Positions 42,025 to 53,312 are shown, numbered from the stretch's first letter. The stretch is DNA of 64,000 bases from Phascolarctos cinereus (GCF_002099425.1 NW_018343990.1:1488001-1552000), one strand, 5' to 3'. Notes: a model not told the origin generated them from the sequence alone. Numbers and translations: made by a program.

Positions 42025-42229
42025 CTAAAAGCAGCAGTATTCTTACTAGTGCTCTTCCCTCATTGCAACTCAGGCCACTTTTCTCTAAAAGGCATCTAGA
42101 AGGGCTAGAGAATAGAACCAAATACTCTCCATTTCCTAGATCTTCCGTTATAAGGAGCCAAACAAGTTCATCACATAGATTAGTTTGTCTACAGGTCTGA
42201 CATCTCTTCTGAGTACCAGTCCTACATTT
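42025..42229. other. unassigned intergenic DNA
   Basis: No family recognised; may be decayed 5' L2 sequence continuing into the next feature. Confidence 0.4.
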
Positions 42230-42515
42230 TCAGCAACCCAAAGGGCAAAACCAAATTTGTCCTCCATAAACCTGTTCTTCCCATCGTGTGACACCTCCAT
42301 CCATCTAGTCCCCCTCCCCCAGAAACCTCGGAGTTAGTTTTTCCTCTTCTTTCTCCCTTACCTTCCATATACAATTAGTTTCAAAGTCCTGTTAATTTAA
42401 GTGCCATAACTTATCTTGCATCCACCCCCTCCACACTATTTTCACTGCCAATAACCTGGAACAAATCTTTGTTTTCACTGAAGTGAACTATTTCAATAGC
42501 CTCCTAACATGGAAT
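42230..42515 (+). mobile_element. L2 ORF2 fragment
   Basis: Reads LGVSFSSSFSLTFHIQLVSK then C, parallel to LGVILDSSLSLTPHIQSVAK in L2, then a YFNSLL stretch at 42490-42507 like DYCNSLL. Confidence 0.75.
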
Positions 42516-42564
42516 TATCTGGAAGACACCTTAGAGATCATATCCAACCCTCTCATTTTCTCAG

Positions 42565-43130
42565 TTTTGATCACTTTTAACAAGCTCTGATTAAGGATCA
42601 TTTTTTGCAAGCCATTGTGCTAGGAATACGAAGGCCAAAATTGAAACATAGCCCCAACCTTCAAGGACACTATATTCTTCTGGAGAATACAAAGAGACAA
42701 TTTGAGGAAGGAGCAAGCGCTTAAAAATGAGGGGAATCATGAAAAGCTTCCTTTAGGAGGGAGCATATGAGCAGAGTCTTAAAAGAAAGAACGGATTTCA
42801 AGTTAGAGGTGAGGGAGGCAGGCGATCACAGGCAGATAGAGCACAGCCTTTATGGAGTCAGGCTTCCTGGGACATTCTGCATGTGACTGCTATGTGGAAG
42901 ATATGCTTTAAGATTGGTGGAGAGTAAAAAGGCAGAGAAATGAGAGCAGGAATATTGAGTTTGAAGCTGAGGAAGCTGGCCATTTTGGCTAGAACACAGC
43001 GTGAAGAAAGGTGAATTGGAGTTACATTATAAAGGGCTTTATATACCCTTTTTATTTTATTCAAGAAGCAATAGGAAAGATTCTCAATCAGGGGAATGTG
43101 ATCCTACTTGTGCTTTCAGAAGATTTTTTT
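42565..43130 (-). mobile_element. L2 LINE fragment
   Basis: GCAAGCCATTGTGCTAGGAA, ACCTTCAAGGACACTATATT, GGAATCATGAAAAGCTTCCT, AAAGGGCTTTATATACCCTT, TATTCAAGAAGCAATAGGAA. A short MIR3/L3 tail (42515-42560) precedes it. Confidence 0.75.
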
Positions 43131-43189
43131 AAATTTAAAAGTGTATCTCTCTTAAAACACTTCCCCCACATTATCCTGACTCATCTCCT

Positions 43190-43425
43190 TTGGTTAAGCA
43201 ATTCTTCCCAGAAAGCTCCTACGAAAATAAAACTATACTCATACCAACCCTGTAAGGGCAATACTATGAGTATCATTCTCCCTATTTTGAAGACCAGAAG
43301 ACTGAGACTAGGAAAGAATAGGTATCTTACCTATGGCCACAGAGCTACTGAGTATTAGATGCAGGATTAAAACCGCAGTCTTCCTGATTCCAGGCCCAGA
43401 ACTCTATCCGCTGTAACAGGATGAT
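43190..43425 (-). mobile_element. MIR SINE
   Basis: CCAACCCTGTAAGGGCAATA, AGACCAGAAGACTGAGACTA, GGCCACAGAGCTACTGAGTA, CTTCCTGATTCCAGGCCCAG. Confidence 0.7.
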
Positions 43426-43439
43426 CACATGCATCTGCT

Positions 43440-43735
43440 GATCTAGCTGTATCTTCAGTTAAAAAAAAATTAACAGAGAATACAATCAATTATCCTTCAC
43501 AGCTAGAGCTAGGAGAATTATTAGCCAAACAAAGTATACAGGCAAAGTACAAAAGATAAAATTGATTCTTTTGACTACACAAAATTAAAAGCTGGTGCAT
43601 AAACAAAGGTATAGCAAAATCTCTGACAAAGTCTGACATCCAAGATATGTAGAAAGCTAACATAAAAATATATGACAAAAAGTCATTCCCCAATGGATAG
43701 GTGATCAAAAGAGGATTTGAAAGCCTTTAACAACT
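43440..43735 (+). mobile_element. L1 ORF2 3' fragment
   Basis: AGATAAAATTGATTCTTTTG, ACTACACAAAATTAAAAGCT, TCTCTGACAAAGTCTGACAT, AAGTCATTCCCCAATGGATA, GGTGATCAAAAGAGGAT: the codons upstream of the L1 ORF2 C-terminus. Confidence 0.75.
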
Positions 43736-45287
43736 TCAGTGTTCTCCAAGGGCTATCCCACCAATTCTCCTTTGAAGGTTGGGTGCCTCCAGGGATGACT
43801 AACCGGGTTCACAGTTATTCTGTGAGTCTGCACTCCTAAAACTACAGCTCATAAATCCCCAGTGATTTGTTTACCTTATCACTAATCCACCAGAATACAC
43901 AATAAGTTCAAAGCAAAGGCATCTTTTGAAACGGCATAGTAAGAAACAAACAACACTTTGATAAACCTGGGGCACACTTTCCTACAGATACTGCCAAAAT
44001 CAGTGCAGAAAGTTGACATACAGAGAGTTTACAAGTAGAGGGATGGGTACGCATAAAATATGTGTAGCCGTGACACACAGGTGTAAGGAGGCTCCACTTC
44101 ACACTTCTAGTCCTATAAGATAGCTGACTTCCTCCCATAATGTCCTCATACTGCCCCCTCAGAATTTGATGATTCTGCAGGGCAAACCACTCCACTAAAT
44201 GTCCTGGGCCTGCTCCTGGGTAGGACGCATGGCCATGCTGCTTAGCCATGGGATGTACCATCTCTAGCTTCAAGTTTGCAGAAATAGTGGTGTAGGGTCC
44301 TGCTATGAACTTTCAGAAAGAACCAGAACACATATACTCTAGGAAAACTGGGAGTCTTTGGCTCTAGGGCTTGAGTAGAATCTTAGCTTCAGGTATTAAG
44401 TCTCTGCCTAAATTCTTTTCATCAACTTAACTTAGCCTGTTCCTATGGCAGAATTCTAGCTCTACTGGCTACTGCCATGTATAATCAAAACCAAATTATA
44501 GACAGTAAGAGCCAACGACTAATTAAAGTTCACTTCATTCAATGACTAAAACATCAGTTTTTGTACTTGCTCTAACTTGAAAATCCTAGACACTTCTCCC
44601 ACTTCTCAAACGTTCATGAACAACTCAATCAGAAATATGAATTTTAAATTCCGTCTTCAGTAGAGTGTAGTTCCTCACTGTAGTAGTACATTTTATCTTT
44701 CTAGAAATTCCTCAGGATGCTTCCCCCTTCCCTTTTCCCTTTTACAGAGATTAATGAGTATGTGTCATAATCCACATATCGATAAAAGAAGCCATTGTGG
44801 AATTCAGAAACTTCCTCTGGGGAAAGTGAATTCTATCTCTGTTCCTAATCTCTTATCACTGTTTCTATTAAAAAAAAAACCACACAGAGCTATTACTGCT
44901 GTCATTTCATATCATGAAACTGTGTTTATTTGCAGGGCAGGGAGAATAAATAGAAAAAAAAACACTAAAGAGAAATATAGGCCTTGGCCCTAGGATTTAA
45001 ATAAATCAACATTCCCAATTTAATTTCCACTATAGAGTTCTGTTTACTAATGGAAACAAAGATGATTCAATATAAACTACATAGCTACAAAACTGTGTCT
45101 TCATTTTATGTAATGCAAGAAAGAAATAATAATCATATAAAATCATGATTATCTATGGAAAACAGCACAGAGCATTTCTACTATAAAAATAAAGGATCAT
45201 AAAAAGGCATGTATCTTTCTATCTCTACCTAAACATGTGTGCATACATGCATGTTTATGCATGTTTTCTACTGAAGTCTTAACTCTG
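43736..45287. other. unassigned stretch, no recognised interspersed repeat
   Basis: 1.5 kb with a 121-codon frame (43908-44273, -) lacking recognisable motifs, and otherwise no family that I can name. Could be unique DNA or an old element I do not recognise. Confidence 0.4.
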
Positions 45288-45640
45288 ATTCAATCAATTC
45301 AATTTAACTCAGGAACATTTATTAAGCACCTTCTATATGTTGGGCACTGTGCCTGTGCACTTGGGATGTAAATAAGAAAAAGAGACAATCCCTGACCTTG
45401 AGGAGCTTACAATCTAATGGGAGGAAAGAGAACACATAAAAGGAAGCTGAAAAACTGGAGGAGCTGTTACCTGGTTTGTGGCCATGCTGTTCCCTGGAGT
45501 CAAAGCCAGGTATAGCTGTTGATGCAAAATGGAGTTGCTCTTGGCGTAGAGGTGGCCTGGATTTCTCAAAATCTATACTAGCAAAGCATGGGTTTGGAAA
45601 TATCCTACCAAGCAAGAAAGAGGTGTTTTTCTACCATGGA
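45288..45640 (-). mobile_element. L2-tailed element
   Basis: Starts with an L2 3' end in reverse (GAACATTTATTAAGCACCTT, GGGCACTGTGCCTGTGC, GAGGAGCTTACAATCTAATG) then GAACACATAAAAGGAAGCTG and a body shared with 36906-37250 (CTGGAGGAGC, GGTGGCCTGG). May be an L2 subfamily or an L2-mobilised SINE. Confidence 0.6.
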
Positions 45641-46455
45641 CCAGCTGGTGTAGACTTACCTATGTCCTCAATCCCTACCACTCACATGTGTAAGTTCATA
45701 TGTTCTGGTCCTCCCTTTTGCCCATGCAGAAACTACTAAGGACTCAAAACTCTTTCATCCAAATAACACCTATCTTATGGAGTCTCTAAATTCATCATCC
45801 AAAATAGTAAAGTATGCATGCAAGAGAACCCAGAATACTTTCAAACTTTTCAGCTAGATGTACAGTCTTGGGACAGCTGTTTGCATATGCTACCTTAATC
45901 CATCACACACTTTAAGCCAAAGTTTGCCTCAGGAGCATCCCCAACCCTCCAAAGAGCTCTACTTGGAGACCCACACATACAACATAATACATTCCCTCTC
46001 ACCCTCCAATTCATGCTGCTCCTCTCTGCAATTCATACCAGTAATCCTTCTTTCACGCCCTGTTCTCCACACATTCTCAACAGCTCTCAACATCCTCTCT
46101 CACAAACATCCAGAGACTGGCCTTCCTAACTACACTTTTTCTACCAATTCCCAGCTTTGGGAGAATATCCTGACTACTCCTTTGTTAGTAACTATGGTTA
46201 AATTAAATTAAAATGACTTTTTCCATTCAGGGATATAACCATTTCACATTTAGAGTCCATCAGTAGACAAGTATGACTATCAAGCGATGGATTTTTTTTA
46301 ACCATAATAATTAATAGTAAAAATCTAACAAGTCATGGTAGTGATTGATTTGCCTTCCTGATGTAGATATACCTACATTAATGAAATAACAGTTTTTTTG
46401 AAGTACTGAAAATAAATATACACATATTTGTAGTATACTTATTTATATACAGAAA

Positions 46456-46493
<38 letters not shown>

Positions 46494-46555
46494 AACATAC
46501 AGTGCATATATGTTTATACTTCAGTATGCCCAAGTCTGTTCCACTCAGCAGGCCC
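45641..46555. other. unassigned stretch with a 117-codon frame
   Basis: A pyrimidine-rich frame at 45858-46211 (+) encodes a Ser/Pro/Leu-rich product with no motif recognised. A GT run lies at 46460-46490. Confidence 0.4.
46460..46490. repeat. (GT)n microsatellite
   Basis: About 15 units after CGT; contiguous. Confidence 0.95.
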
Positions 46556-47470
46556 TATCATTCCCGAAGCTATCATTCTGTACCTATCTTCACTTTCTCA
46601 GGCCAGCTCCTGGCTCTCTACACTCATTATTTTCACTTCTCCTCTCATTCAGCCCTGAACTCTTTGCAATCTGGCTTCTGATCACACCACTCTAAACTTA
46701 AAGTACTCCCTAAAGTAACCAGTGATCTCTGATCTGCTGTACCTGATATCCTTGCCTCAGTCTTCATCTTGACCTATCTGCTGCATTGGACACCTTCACC
46801 ATCCTGTCCTTCTGGATCCTCTCTCTTCTTTGAGTTTCCATGGCACTATTCTCTCCTACTTCTTCTGCCTTATCATTTATATCGAACACCTAATTTAGAA
46901 TGTTCTCCAAGGTTCTGTCCTGGGTCTTTCTCTTCTCTTCTCTTCTCTTCTCTTCTCTTCTCTTCTCTTCTCTTCTCTTCTCTTCTCTTCTCTTCTCTTC
47001 TCTTCTCTTCTCTTCTCTTCTCTTCTCTCTCTTCTCTTCTCTTCTCTTCTCTTCTCTTTCTTCTCTTCTCTTCTCTCTCTCTCTCTCTCTTCCTGTGACC
47101 TAATCAGCTCCCATAGGTTTAATTATTATCTCTTAGCAGATAACTCAGAGATCTATATAGTCAGCTCCCACCCCAAGTTTTAGTCCCCTATCAACAATTG
47201 CCTTTTGAGCATTTCAAGCTGTATATTCCAGAGACATCTTAAATTCAGTATGTCCAAAACAGAACTCATTATTTTTCCCCAAAAAAAAGATCCCCTTCAA
47301 ACAGACTTACCTATTTCTGTCAGTATCCCATATACTCTTTTAGATGTGTTTTCCTTCACTATTATTAATGTAAACTCCTTGAGGGTAGGCATTGTTTTGT
47401 TCTCTGTATTTATAGCCTCTGTGCCTATCACAGGGCCTGGCACATAGTAGGCACTTTTTAATTGATTGAG
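46556..47470 (+). mobile_element. L2 LINE fragment (RT plus 3' end) with expanded TCTTC array
   Basis: AATCTGGCTTCTGATCACAC, AGTAACCAGTGATCTCTGAT, TTCCATGGCACTATTCTCTC, CCAAGGTTCTGTCCTGGGTC (the PQGSVLG codons), then the TCTTC array, then ATCAGCTCCCATAGGTTTAA, AGATAACTCAGAGATCTATA (the YADD region), CAGTATGTCCAAAACAGAAC, and the 3' end TGTAAACTCCTTGAGGGTAG with CCTGGCACATAGTAGGCACT. Confidence 0.9.
46927..47091. repeat. (TCTTC)n pentanucleotide microsatellite, then (CT)n
   Basis: About 25 near-perfect TCTTC units plus interruptions TCTCT and TTTC, ending in a CT run at 47073-47090. It lies exactly after the QGSVLG codons of the host L2, where the consensus codes for LLFS with two TCTTC units. 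Confidence 0.95.
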
Positions 47471-47511
47471 TCATTATCAAGGACTCATTATTTCATTTGT
47501 CCCTGCATGTC

Positions 47512-47690
47512 ACAGAATCATAGATTTAGACCTGAAGGGACCCCTCAGATTATTTTAGTTTAGTCCCTCATTTTAAGGCTGAGTTTGAAACCCAAAAAGG
47601 TTAAGGATTTCCCTAATGCAGTATGCAGCAGAATATGAAGATGAACACAGGTCTTCCTCCTCTAGATTCATTACTCATTTCAATGCCTCA
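47512..47690 (-). mobile_element. MIR3-type SINE
   Basis: AGAATCATAGATTTAGACCT, GAAGGGACCCCTCAGATTAT, AGTCCCTCATTTTAAGGCTG, ACAGGTCTTCCTCCTCTAGA. Confidence 0.75.
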
Positions 47691-47699
47691 CTCTGTTAT

Positions 47700-47762
47700 G
47701 TATGTGTGTGTGTGTGTGTGTGTATGTATATATATATGTATGTATGTATGTGTGTATATATC
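47700..47762. repeat. (TG)n/(TATG)n simple repeat
   Basis: TG units then TATATA/TGTATG alternation. Confidence 0.95.
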
Positions 47763-47764
47763 AA

Positions 47765-48537
47765 AAATTTTGGCAGTCACTGTGGTCTCAATAAATATTT
47801 TGAAACATTTACTCATTCCCAATGTATGATTTTATATCCTGACCTACAGAAGATATTAGTTTACTCAATTAAGTCCATCAGAAATATTGTTTTCTAAATT
47901 CATTTTTCTCTTGAAGTTTTTATGAACAACCAGTGTCAGGATTTGTTCTGATTCCTAACAATACTTTCTCCTCCTCCTCGTTATTCTTTAAAATTGACCA
48001 GAAATTTCATTCCTTTTTTAATTCCTTCCACTGCATCTTATTGATCCTCCCATATATTTTAAAACTCTGACCCCTCAGGAATATCTCCAAAAACTAGAAT
48101 GATTTCCCAAATTAGTAAGTAGCCTTGTCTAGAGACTCAAGATCAACTTTAGTTACTGAGCCTTCATTCTGGAAAAATAGCAGAACTTAAGACAAATGTC
48201 TCAACAGAGCTTTAATTTAGAAGTATCTAAAACTTTATAGACATTGGGCTATATTTTTGCCTTATATATAATAAATACTTGAGTACTTGTCAAACTGTAG
48301 GATAAAGTATAGTGTCAAAAAAACTAGATGAATAATGAAAAATTTACTCAAGTCAATAATTTTGTGTCACCTATCCTTTTGCTACCATACCAACTCCACC
48401 TCCATCTTAAAAAAAAAAAGGTGTGAATTCAACCACTTATGTCTTTTTTACTGAATTCCATCAAACCAATTTGTTAGGATGAAGTATTGCCTCTCTGAGC
48501 AAAATGGCAGACAATGCTTTTACTGAGGATAAAAACA
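47765..48537. other. unassigned intergenic DNA
   Basis: No family or usable frame recognised; AT-rich. Confidence 0.4.
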
Positions 48538-48680
48538 GATATTTGTAGGATCATAGATTTTGATATGCAAGGGACCTTAGAGATAATGTAATCCAACTCT
48601 TTCATTTTACAGATGAGGAAACTGAGGCCCAAGGGAAATGATTTTCCCAAGGTCACATTGCTATTACATGCCTGAGAACA
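48538..48680 (-). mobile_element. MIR3-type SINE
   Basis: GGATCATAGATTTTGATATG, AAGGGACCTTAGAGATAATG, TTTACAGATGAGGAAACTGA. Confidence 0.8.
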
Positions 48681-48824
48681 ACCATGTATTTATTCAAAAA
48701 ATATTAAGCGCATACTAACTTTTGGTATCTCTGGTCCTACTAATCATCTTTGACTGTGAGTCCTATTTTCTAATTATTATCTTCATTTCCTATTAATGAT
48801 CCCAGATTTCTTTGTGAATTTTCA

Positions 48825-49150
48825 AACAGAATCACAGAATTGGAACAGACCTCAGAGGTTATTTAGTGGACTAAATATCCATGTGTAAACATGAATTTTG
48901 TCTACAACCAACCCTACACTTTCTTTATCATCTTTTGAGTCTTAATAATAGAGTCTTAAATAATAGAGGGTCAAGGACAGATTCCTGAAGCAATCTACTA
49001 AGAACTTCCTTCAAAATTGACATAAACTCATTAATGATTACTCTTTGGGATCTAGTCATTCAACCAGACCTTATTCCATGTAAAGGTACCATACACATCT
49101 TTCCATTTTATCCAAAAAATGTTTACAATTTTCCTTGAATTATAGGCATT
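48825..49150 (-). mobile_element. L3 (CR1) fragment
   Basis: L3-type end CACAGAATTGGAACAGACCT then, after a gap, GGTCAAGGACAGATTCCTGA, TCATTAATGATTACTCTTTG, GGATCTAGTCATTCAACCAG: reverse of L3 RT codons. Confidence 0.75.
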
Positions 49151-50626
49151 ATTCCATGAATATTATGCTCTAGTAAAAGGAGGGTTTTATATTCATATAT
49201 GTTGTCATTGGTCAAGCAGAGACTCAGAGAAACATTAACACTAAAAAATACCTTACATTTTCATATTGGGCACCAAATGGTTAGCAATGAGGAAATGTAT
49301 TTTTTTTAAGGCTCATAAAGACCATCTACTAAGGCAAGGAAGAATTTTGAACTGTGTCAGTGAAGGAAGTACCCACACTAATGAAATGACAGATCTCTGA
49401 AGTATGAAAGCAAATTTGTATAACACTTTTACCACAACTTAGTACTGTGTCCAGAAACCAAACCCAAAACATCTGCCTCTCAGTTCAATGAACGTTTGTC
49501 TTCGAAAACCACAGGCCACATCAAGCAGGAGCTTCCAATCTCTTTTGAGTCAGGGTACATTATTGTTTGATTTCACAACACCCTCCTCTTCTTCTTAAAA
49601 GTTCTTGAAGACTTTCATTGTATCAGAAGATATAATCTAAAGATTCGTCTAAATAAAGAAATCCATAAATCCTGGACTACCTCCAATAAGAAAGATTTAT
49701 GTAAAAAACAAGACTTGTGCCCAACACAGAATATTGCTGATATTGGACAGCTAGTAAATGCTTTCTTCTTTTTAGAGCCTTATGGTTTCTCATTGTCTCC
49801 AACTGATGGGAGAGATGATGCTACCTCCCATGGGTAGAAAGGGGGGTGGACAATCGACTCCCAGCCAAGGCCACCCATTAACTGCAGCTGGAAGCCTATG
49901 GCTACACATACCGATGTCACTAAAAAGAAGAACTGCACACAACAGCTGAGACCCAACAACCTCCCTCCTTATTGCCCCATATTTGACCCACATTGTGATT
50001 TTAGTTGCTCCATGAATATTCTAATCCACATATCATGAATGCATAAAAGTATGGAGTTTACAGGATTTGTTGTCTTCATTCAATTAAAATTTAAATGAAT
50101 TTTTAAAAAAGAATTTCACCATGACCCTGAAGGCAACGGGAGATACCCTGAGTTAACACAGAATTGAAAATCTCAGACTTCATGAAGCTTATTATACATT
50201 GCAGCTCAGTTAACTAACATGTAGCTCTAACATGTAGAGCTTTTTTTCCCATATCAGAAGTATATTCTTACCGTGTCCTGGACACATACAAACAGTATGT
50301 TATATTAGTTTGCCATATGCCAGACTTCTAAATAAAATTTTGAGACTTTTCCAAAAGGTTTTCCATGTACTCAGAGTATACCAGGAACCTACATGTAGTG
50401 AGAGGTTCCTTAGGAAAGGCTTCCCTCACCAAAAATATCTCTCCGTGGACTGGTTTGAGGTTTAAACTTGTCACCATTAGAAGCAAAAACATCTTAGGTC
50501 CTTATTAACCAATCACACTAGAATTCAAATTAGTTTAGCCAGCCTAATAGCTATTATGGGCCTTATGTCAGGTAAGTATATGAGTAGAGAAATAAGAGAA
50601 TCAGAAAGACACAAAACATAAGACTG
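49151..50626. other. unassigned stretch, mostly no recognised repeat
   Basis: 1.5 kb. A weak trace of a dispersed phrase (GAAGTACCCACACTAATGAA) near 49370, shared with 46370-46390; a short direct repeat CTAACATGTAG near 50215-50240. A 67-codon frame at 49790-49993 (-) has no motif. Confidence 0.4.
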
Positions 50627-50884
50627 GGGCAGTTAGGTGGTGCAGTGGATAGACTACCCGGTCTCAAGTCAGGAAGATTCATCTTCCTGAGTTCAAACTT
50701 GGCCTCAAACACTTCTTAGCTGTGTGACCCTGGGCAAGTTAGTTAATCCTATTTGCCTCAGTTTCCTCATCTGTAAAATGAGCTGGAGAAGGAAATAGCA
50801 AAACCCTTCAATATCTTTGCCAAAAAAAGCCCCAAATGGAGTCACAAAGAATCAGACATGACTGAAAAATGACTGAACAAAGAA
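50627..50884 (+). mobile_element. Mar-1 CORE-SINE
   Basis: GGGGCAGTTAGGTGGTGCAG, CTGTGTGACCCTGGGCAAGT, GTAAAATGAGCTGGAGAAGG, GAGTCACAAAGAATCAGACA, ending ATGACTGAACAAAG. Confidence 0.92.
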
Positions 50885-50944
50885 CATGAGGCATCCCAGT
50901 GGGGAAACCCCAAAACAAACCTCAACAGCCAGATAACGGCTCCA

Positions 50945-51010
50945 TAGAAGGAGGGCAGTGAAAAGAGTACTGGACCAAGAATTAGAAGACCTAGTTAGCT
51001 CTGTGATTCT
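50945..51010 (+). mobile_element. MIR head fragment
   Basis: GTACTGGACCAAGAATTAGA then AGCTCTGTGATTCTACG. Confidence 0.5.
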
Positions 51011-51051
51011 ACGATAGTCTTTATTCTTAACATTAGAGGAGAAATATCCTT

Positions 51052-51115
51052 TTATTTGACTTTTAAAACTAAATAAATTAAATAAATTAAAAATAAATAA
51101 AATAATTTTTATTTT
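51052..51115. repeat. A-rich simple sequence, (AAAT)n-like
   Basis: AAATAAATTAAATAAATTAA and further AAT-rich units. Confidence 0.85.
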
Positions 51116-51221
51116 TGTCAGTGAACAAAAATGGATTTTCTTTCCCCACTACCTACATCCTCCCCAGTGGGAGGCAGGTTAAAGAAAAAAACCTAGAGAA
51201 GTATTGGGGGGAAGGGGTGTA

Positions 51222-51345
51222 AGTGCACTAAATCATAGGATTTAGAGCTAAAAGGGATCTTAGAAATCATGTAGTCCAACCCCTTAATTTTACAAATAAA
51301 CTGAGGCCAGAGAATGAACTTTGAAAAATCACAATGATAGCAGAA
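51222..51345 (-). mobile_element. MIR3-type SINE 3' part
   Basis: AATCATAGGATTTAGAGCTA, AAAGGGATCTTAGAAATCAT, TAGTCCAACCCCTTAATTTT. Confidence 0.8.
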
Positions 51346-51347
51346 AA

Positions 51348-51578
51348 TTAAGTGGAGTCGTAAATCAGAAATACATGAGTTAGAGCCTTGCTTCAGACAT
51401 TTACTGGCTATGTGACTCTGGGAAAGTCACTTAACTTTTCTAAGCCTCAGTTTTCCTCCTTCACCTGTAAAATGGGGATAATATCACCTAACTCACAGGG
51501 TTGTTGTGAGGATCAAATGAGATAATGTTACAGCACTTTGCAAATCTTAAAGAACGATCTAAATGTTAGCTATTAGTA
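51348..51578 (+). mobile_element. MIR SINE, full length
   Basis: TGAGTTAGAGCCTTGCTTCA, GTGACTCTGGGAAAGTCACT, GTAAAATGGGGATAATATCA, GGGTTGTTGTGAGGATCAAA, GCACTTTGCAAATCTTAAAG. Confidence 0.9.
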
Positions 51579-51645
51579 GAAGGAGAGGTAAGGAACAGGA
51601 TCCAAGAACAGGATCCTCTGACTCTAAGTCCAGTAAAAGAGAAAT

Positions 51646-51657
51646 GGGGGGGGGGGG
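51646..51657. repeat. poly(G)12 tract
   Basis: Uninterrupted run of twelve G. Confidence 0.97.
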
Positions 51658-51734
51658 AAATGAGAACGATTACAAAGCATCTCTGGGACTTTTCTCAACC
51701 TTTGGACCTTTGGAATGTTGTAAGATTATTGTAA

Positions 51735-51932
51735 TAAAAGATGCAGAGTGAGATGAACAAAAGTTGAATAATTTATGCAATAACAACACTGGGGGCGGAG
51801 AAGGGGAATTACCTCACAAGCTTTAGATACTCTGATCAATACATTGACTAACCATGATACCAGAAGATGGATGTTGAAGCATATCACCCACCTCCTAACA
51901 GAAAGGTGATTAACTTGTGTGTGTGTGTGGGA

Positions 51933-51987
<55 letters not shown>

Positions 51988-51990
51988 GGC

Positions 51991-52036
<46 letters not shown>

Positions 52037-52215
52037 ATGAACATATTTACATATATATATTGAACATAACAATGTAGGAATTTGCTTGATTAACTATGCA
52101 TATTTGTTACAAGTTTTTTTTTTATTTTTCTTTTCTCTCCAAATGGTAGCAGAGGTAGAGAGAAAAGGAAATCAATTTTTGTTCATTGAAAAAAAAATTA
52201 ATTTAAAAAATAAAA
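51735..52215 (+). mobile_element. L1 3' UTR fragment with TG/TA expansion
   Basis: AGATGCAGAGTGAGATGAAC, TTTATGCAATAACAACACTG, ACTCTGATCAATACATTGAC, TGTAGGAATTTGCTTGATTA, ACTATGCATATTTGTTACAA. Same subfamily as 8535-8845. A TG/TA tract (51917-52062) has grown inside it, and an A-rich tail ends it. Confidence 0.75.
51917..52062. repeat. (TG)n and (TA)n compound microsatellite
   Basis: Two alternations of TG runs and TATA runs; purine-pyrimidine alternating DNA of the kind able to form Z-DNA or cruciforms (general knowledge). Confidence 0.93.
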
Positions 52216-52924
52216 TAAAGGGATATTTCTCTCCTAATGCTTAAAAAAAATGACTATCAAAGAATCACAAAGCTAACTAGGTCTTCTAATTACTAGTCCA
52301 TTGGTCTTTCTATTATAATACGTTATTTCTAAGGAAAGACAGTTTTACTATTACCACCACTAAAAAGTGATTACAACACATAAACCGAACTAGAACCAGA
52401 GCACAATCACAGACAAAACTGTTGTTCGCAATTGCCCAAATATAACAACCCACAAAAATGTTGAGTGATACTTTTAATAGCTGTTGCCACACAAAATATC
52501 TCATGCCTTCAAGTTATATGAAATGACCATCTTTGAAATTATGGAGAGTCCTAGAGAAAGAAAGAAAAACCACAAAGGAATGAATGGGCTTAGGTACTCA
52601 TCATCGCCACCATTCTTCTGCTGCTGAACTTCTTAAGAAGATGCTTTTAGTGGGCCTACAGAAGATGAGCTTGCCTGCCAATATTTTTATTTAATAACAA
52701 AAAGCAATTCTTTTATGCACTTGAGCAATAGGCCACAGAACATCAAATTTAAAAGAATCATTACAGGATAGTGACTTATCCCTTTATCTGAACTATACTG
52801 AAAAAGATGGTATAAAATTATTGTTTTTTATTAAAATATGTTTTAATTTTATATTAAAATTTATAAATAAATGAATTCATTTTATTATTATTAAGATAAT
52901 AATAACAACAGATACAATATGGTA
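52216..52924. other. unassigned intergenic DNA
   Basis: AT-rich, no family or frame recognised. Confidence 0.4.
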
Positions 52925-53208
52925 TAGTGGAAAAGAATACTACACTGGTTGAGGTGACTGGATGACGTGGTGAACAGAGCATTGGGCCAAGAATCAGGAA
53001 GACCCGAGTTCAAATTCTGATTCAGTCATTACACCCCTCTCGGCCTTAGTTCCCTCATTAAAAATTATCTACAAGATCCCATTTCTAGCTGTGTGACCTT
53101 GCGTGAGTCTCAAGAATTCAGTTTCTTCAGTCGTAAGATGAAGGTGTTGGACTAAAAGATGCCTGAGGTCCCTTTCAGTTTTTCATCTATAATCCAGTTA
53201 TCTTACTG
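52925..53208 (+). mobile_element. MIR3-type SINE(s), rearranged
   Basis: GGATGACGTGGTGAACAGAG, GACCCGAGTTCAAATTCTGA, then a second start TTTCTAGCTGTGTGACCTTG and GGTGTTGGACTAAAAGATGC with a CCTTTCAGTTTTTCATC tail. Looks like two SINE parts joined. Confidence 0.65.
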
Positions 53209-53280
53209 GGAATTACAAAATAACTCTGTGAAGATAATGCAAAAATAATTACTCTGTTCCTAAATATATGTATAGATGCA

Positions 53281-53281
53281 C

Positions 53282-53312
<31 letters not shown>

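Noticed and set aside
45858-46211. 117-codon Ser/Pro/Leu-rich frame
   Set aside because: The composition follows local pyrimidine-rich DNA. There is no motif, signal peptide or conserved neighbour.
46769-47103. Open frames of 109 and 67 codons rich in Ser, Leu and Phe
   Set aside because: They arise from the TCTTC microsatellite and L2, whose pentamer repeats encode LFSSL in every frame.
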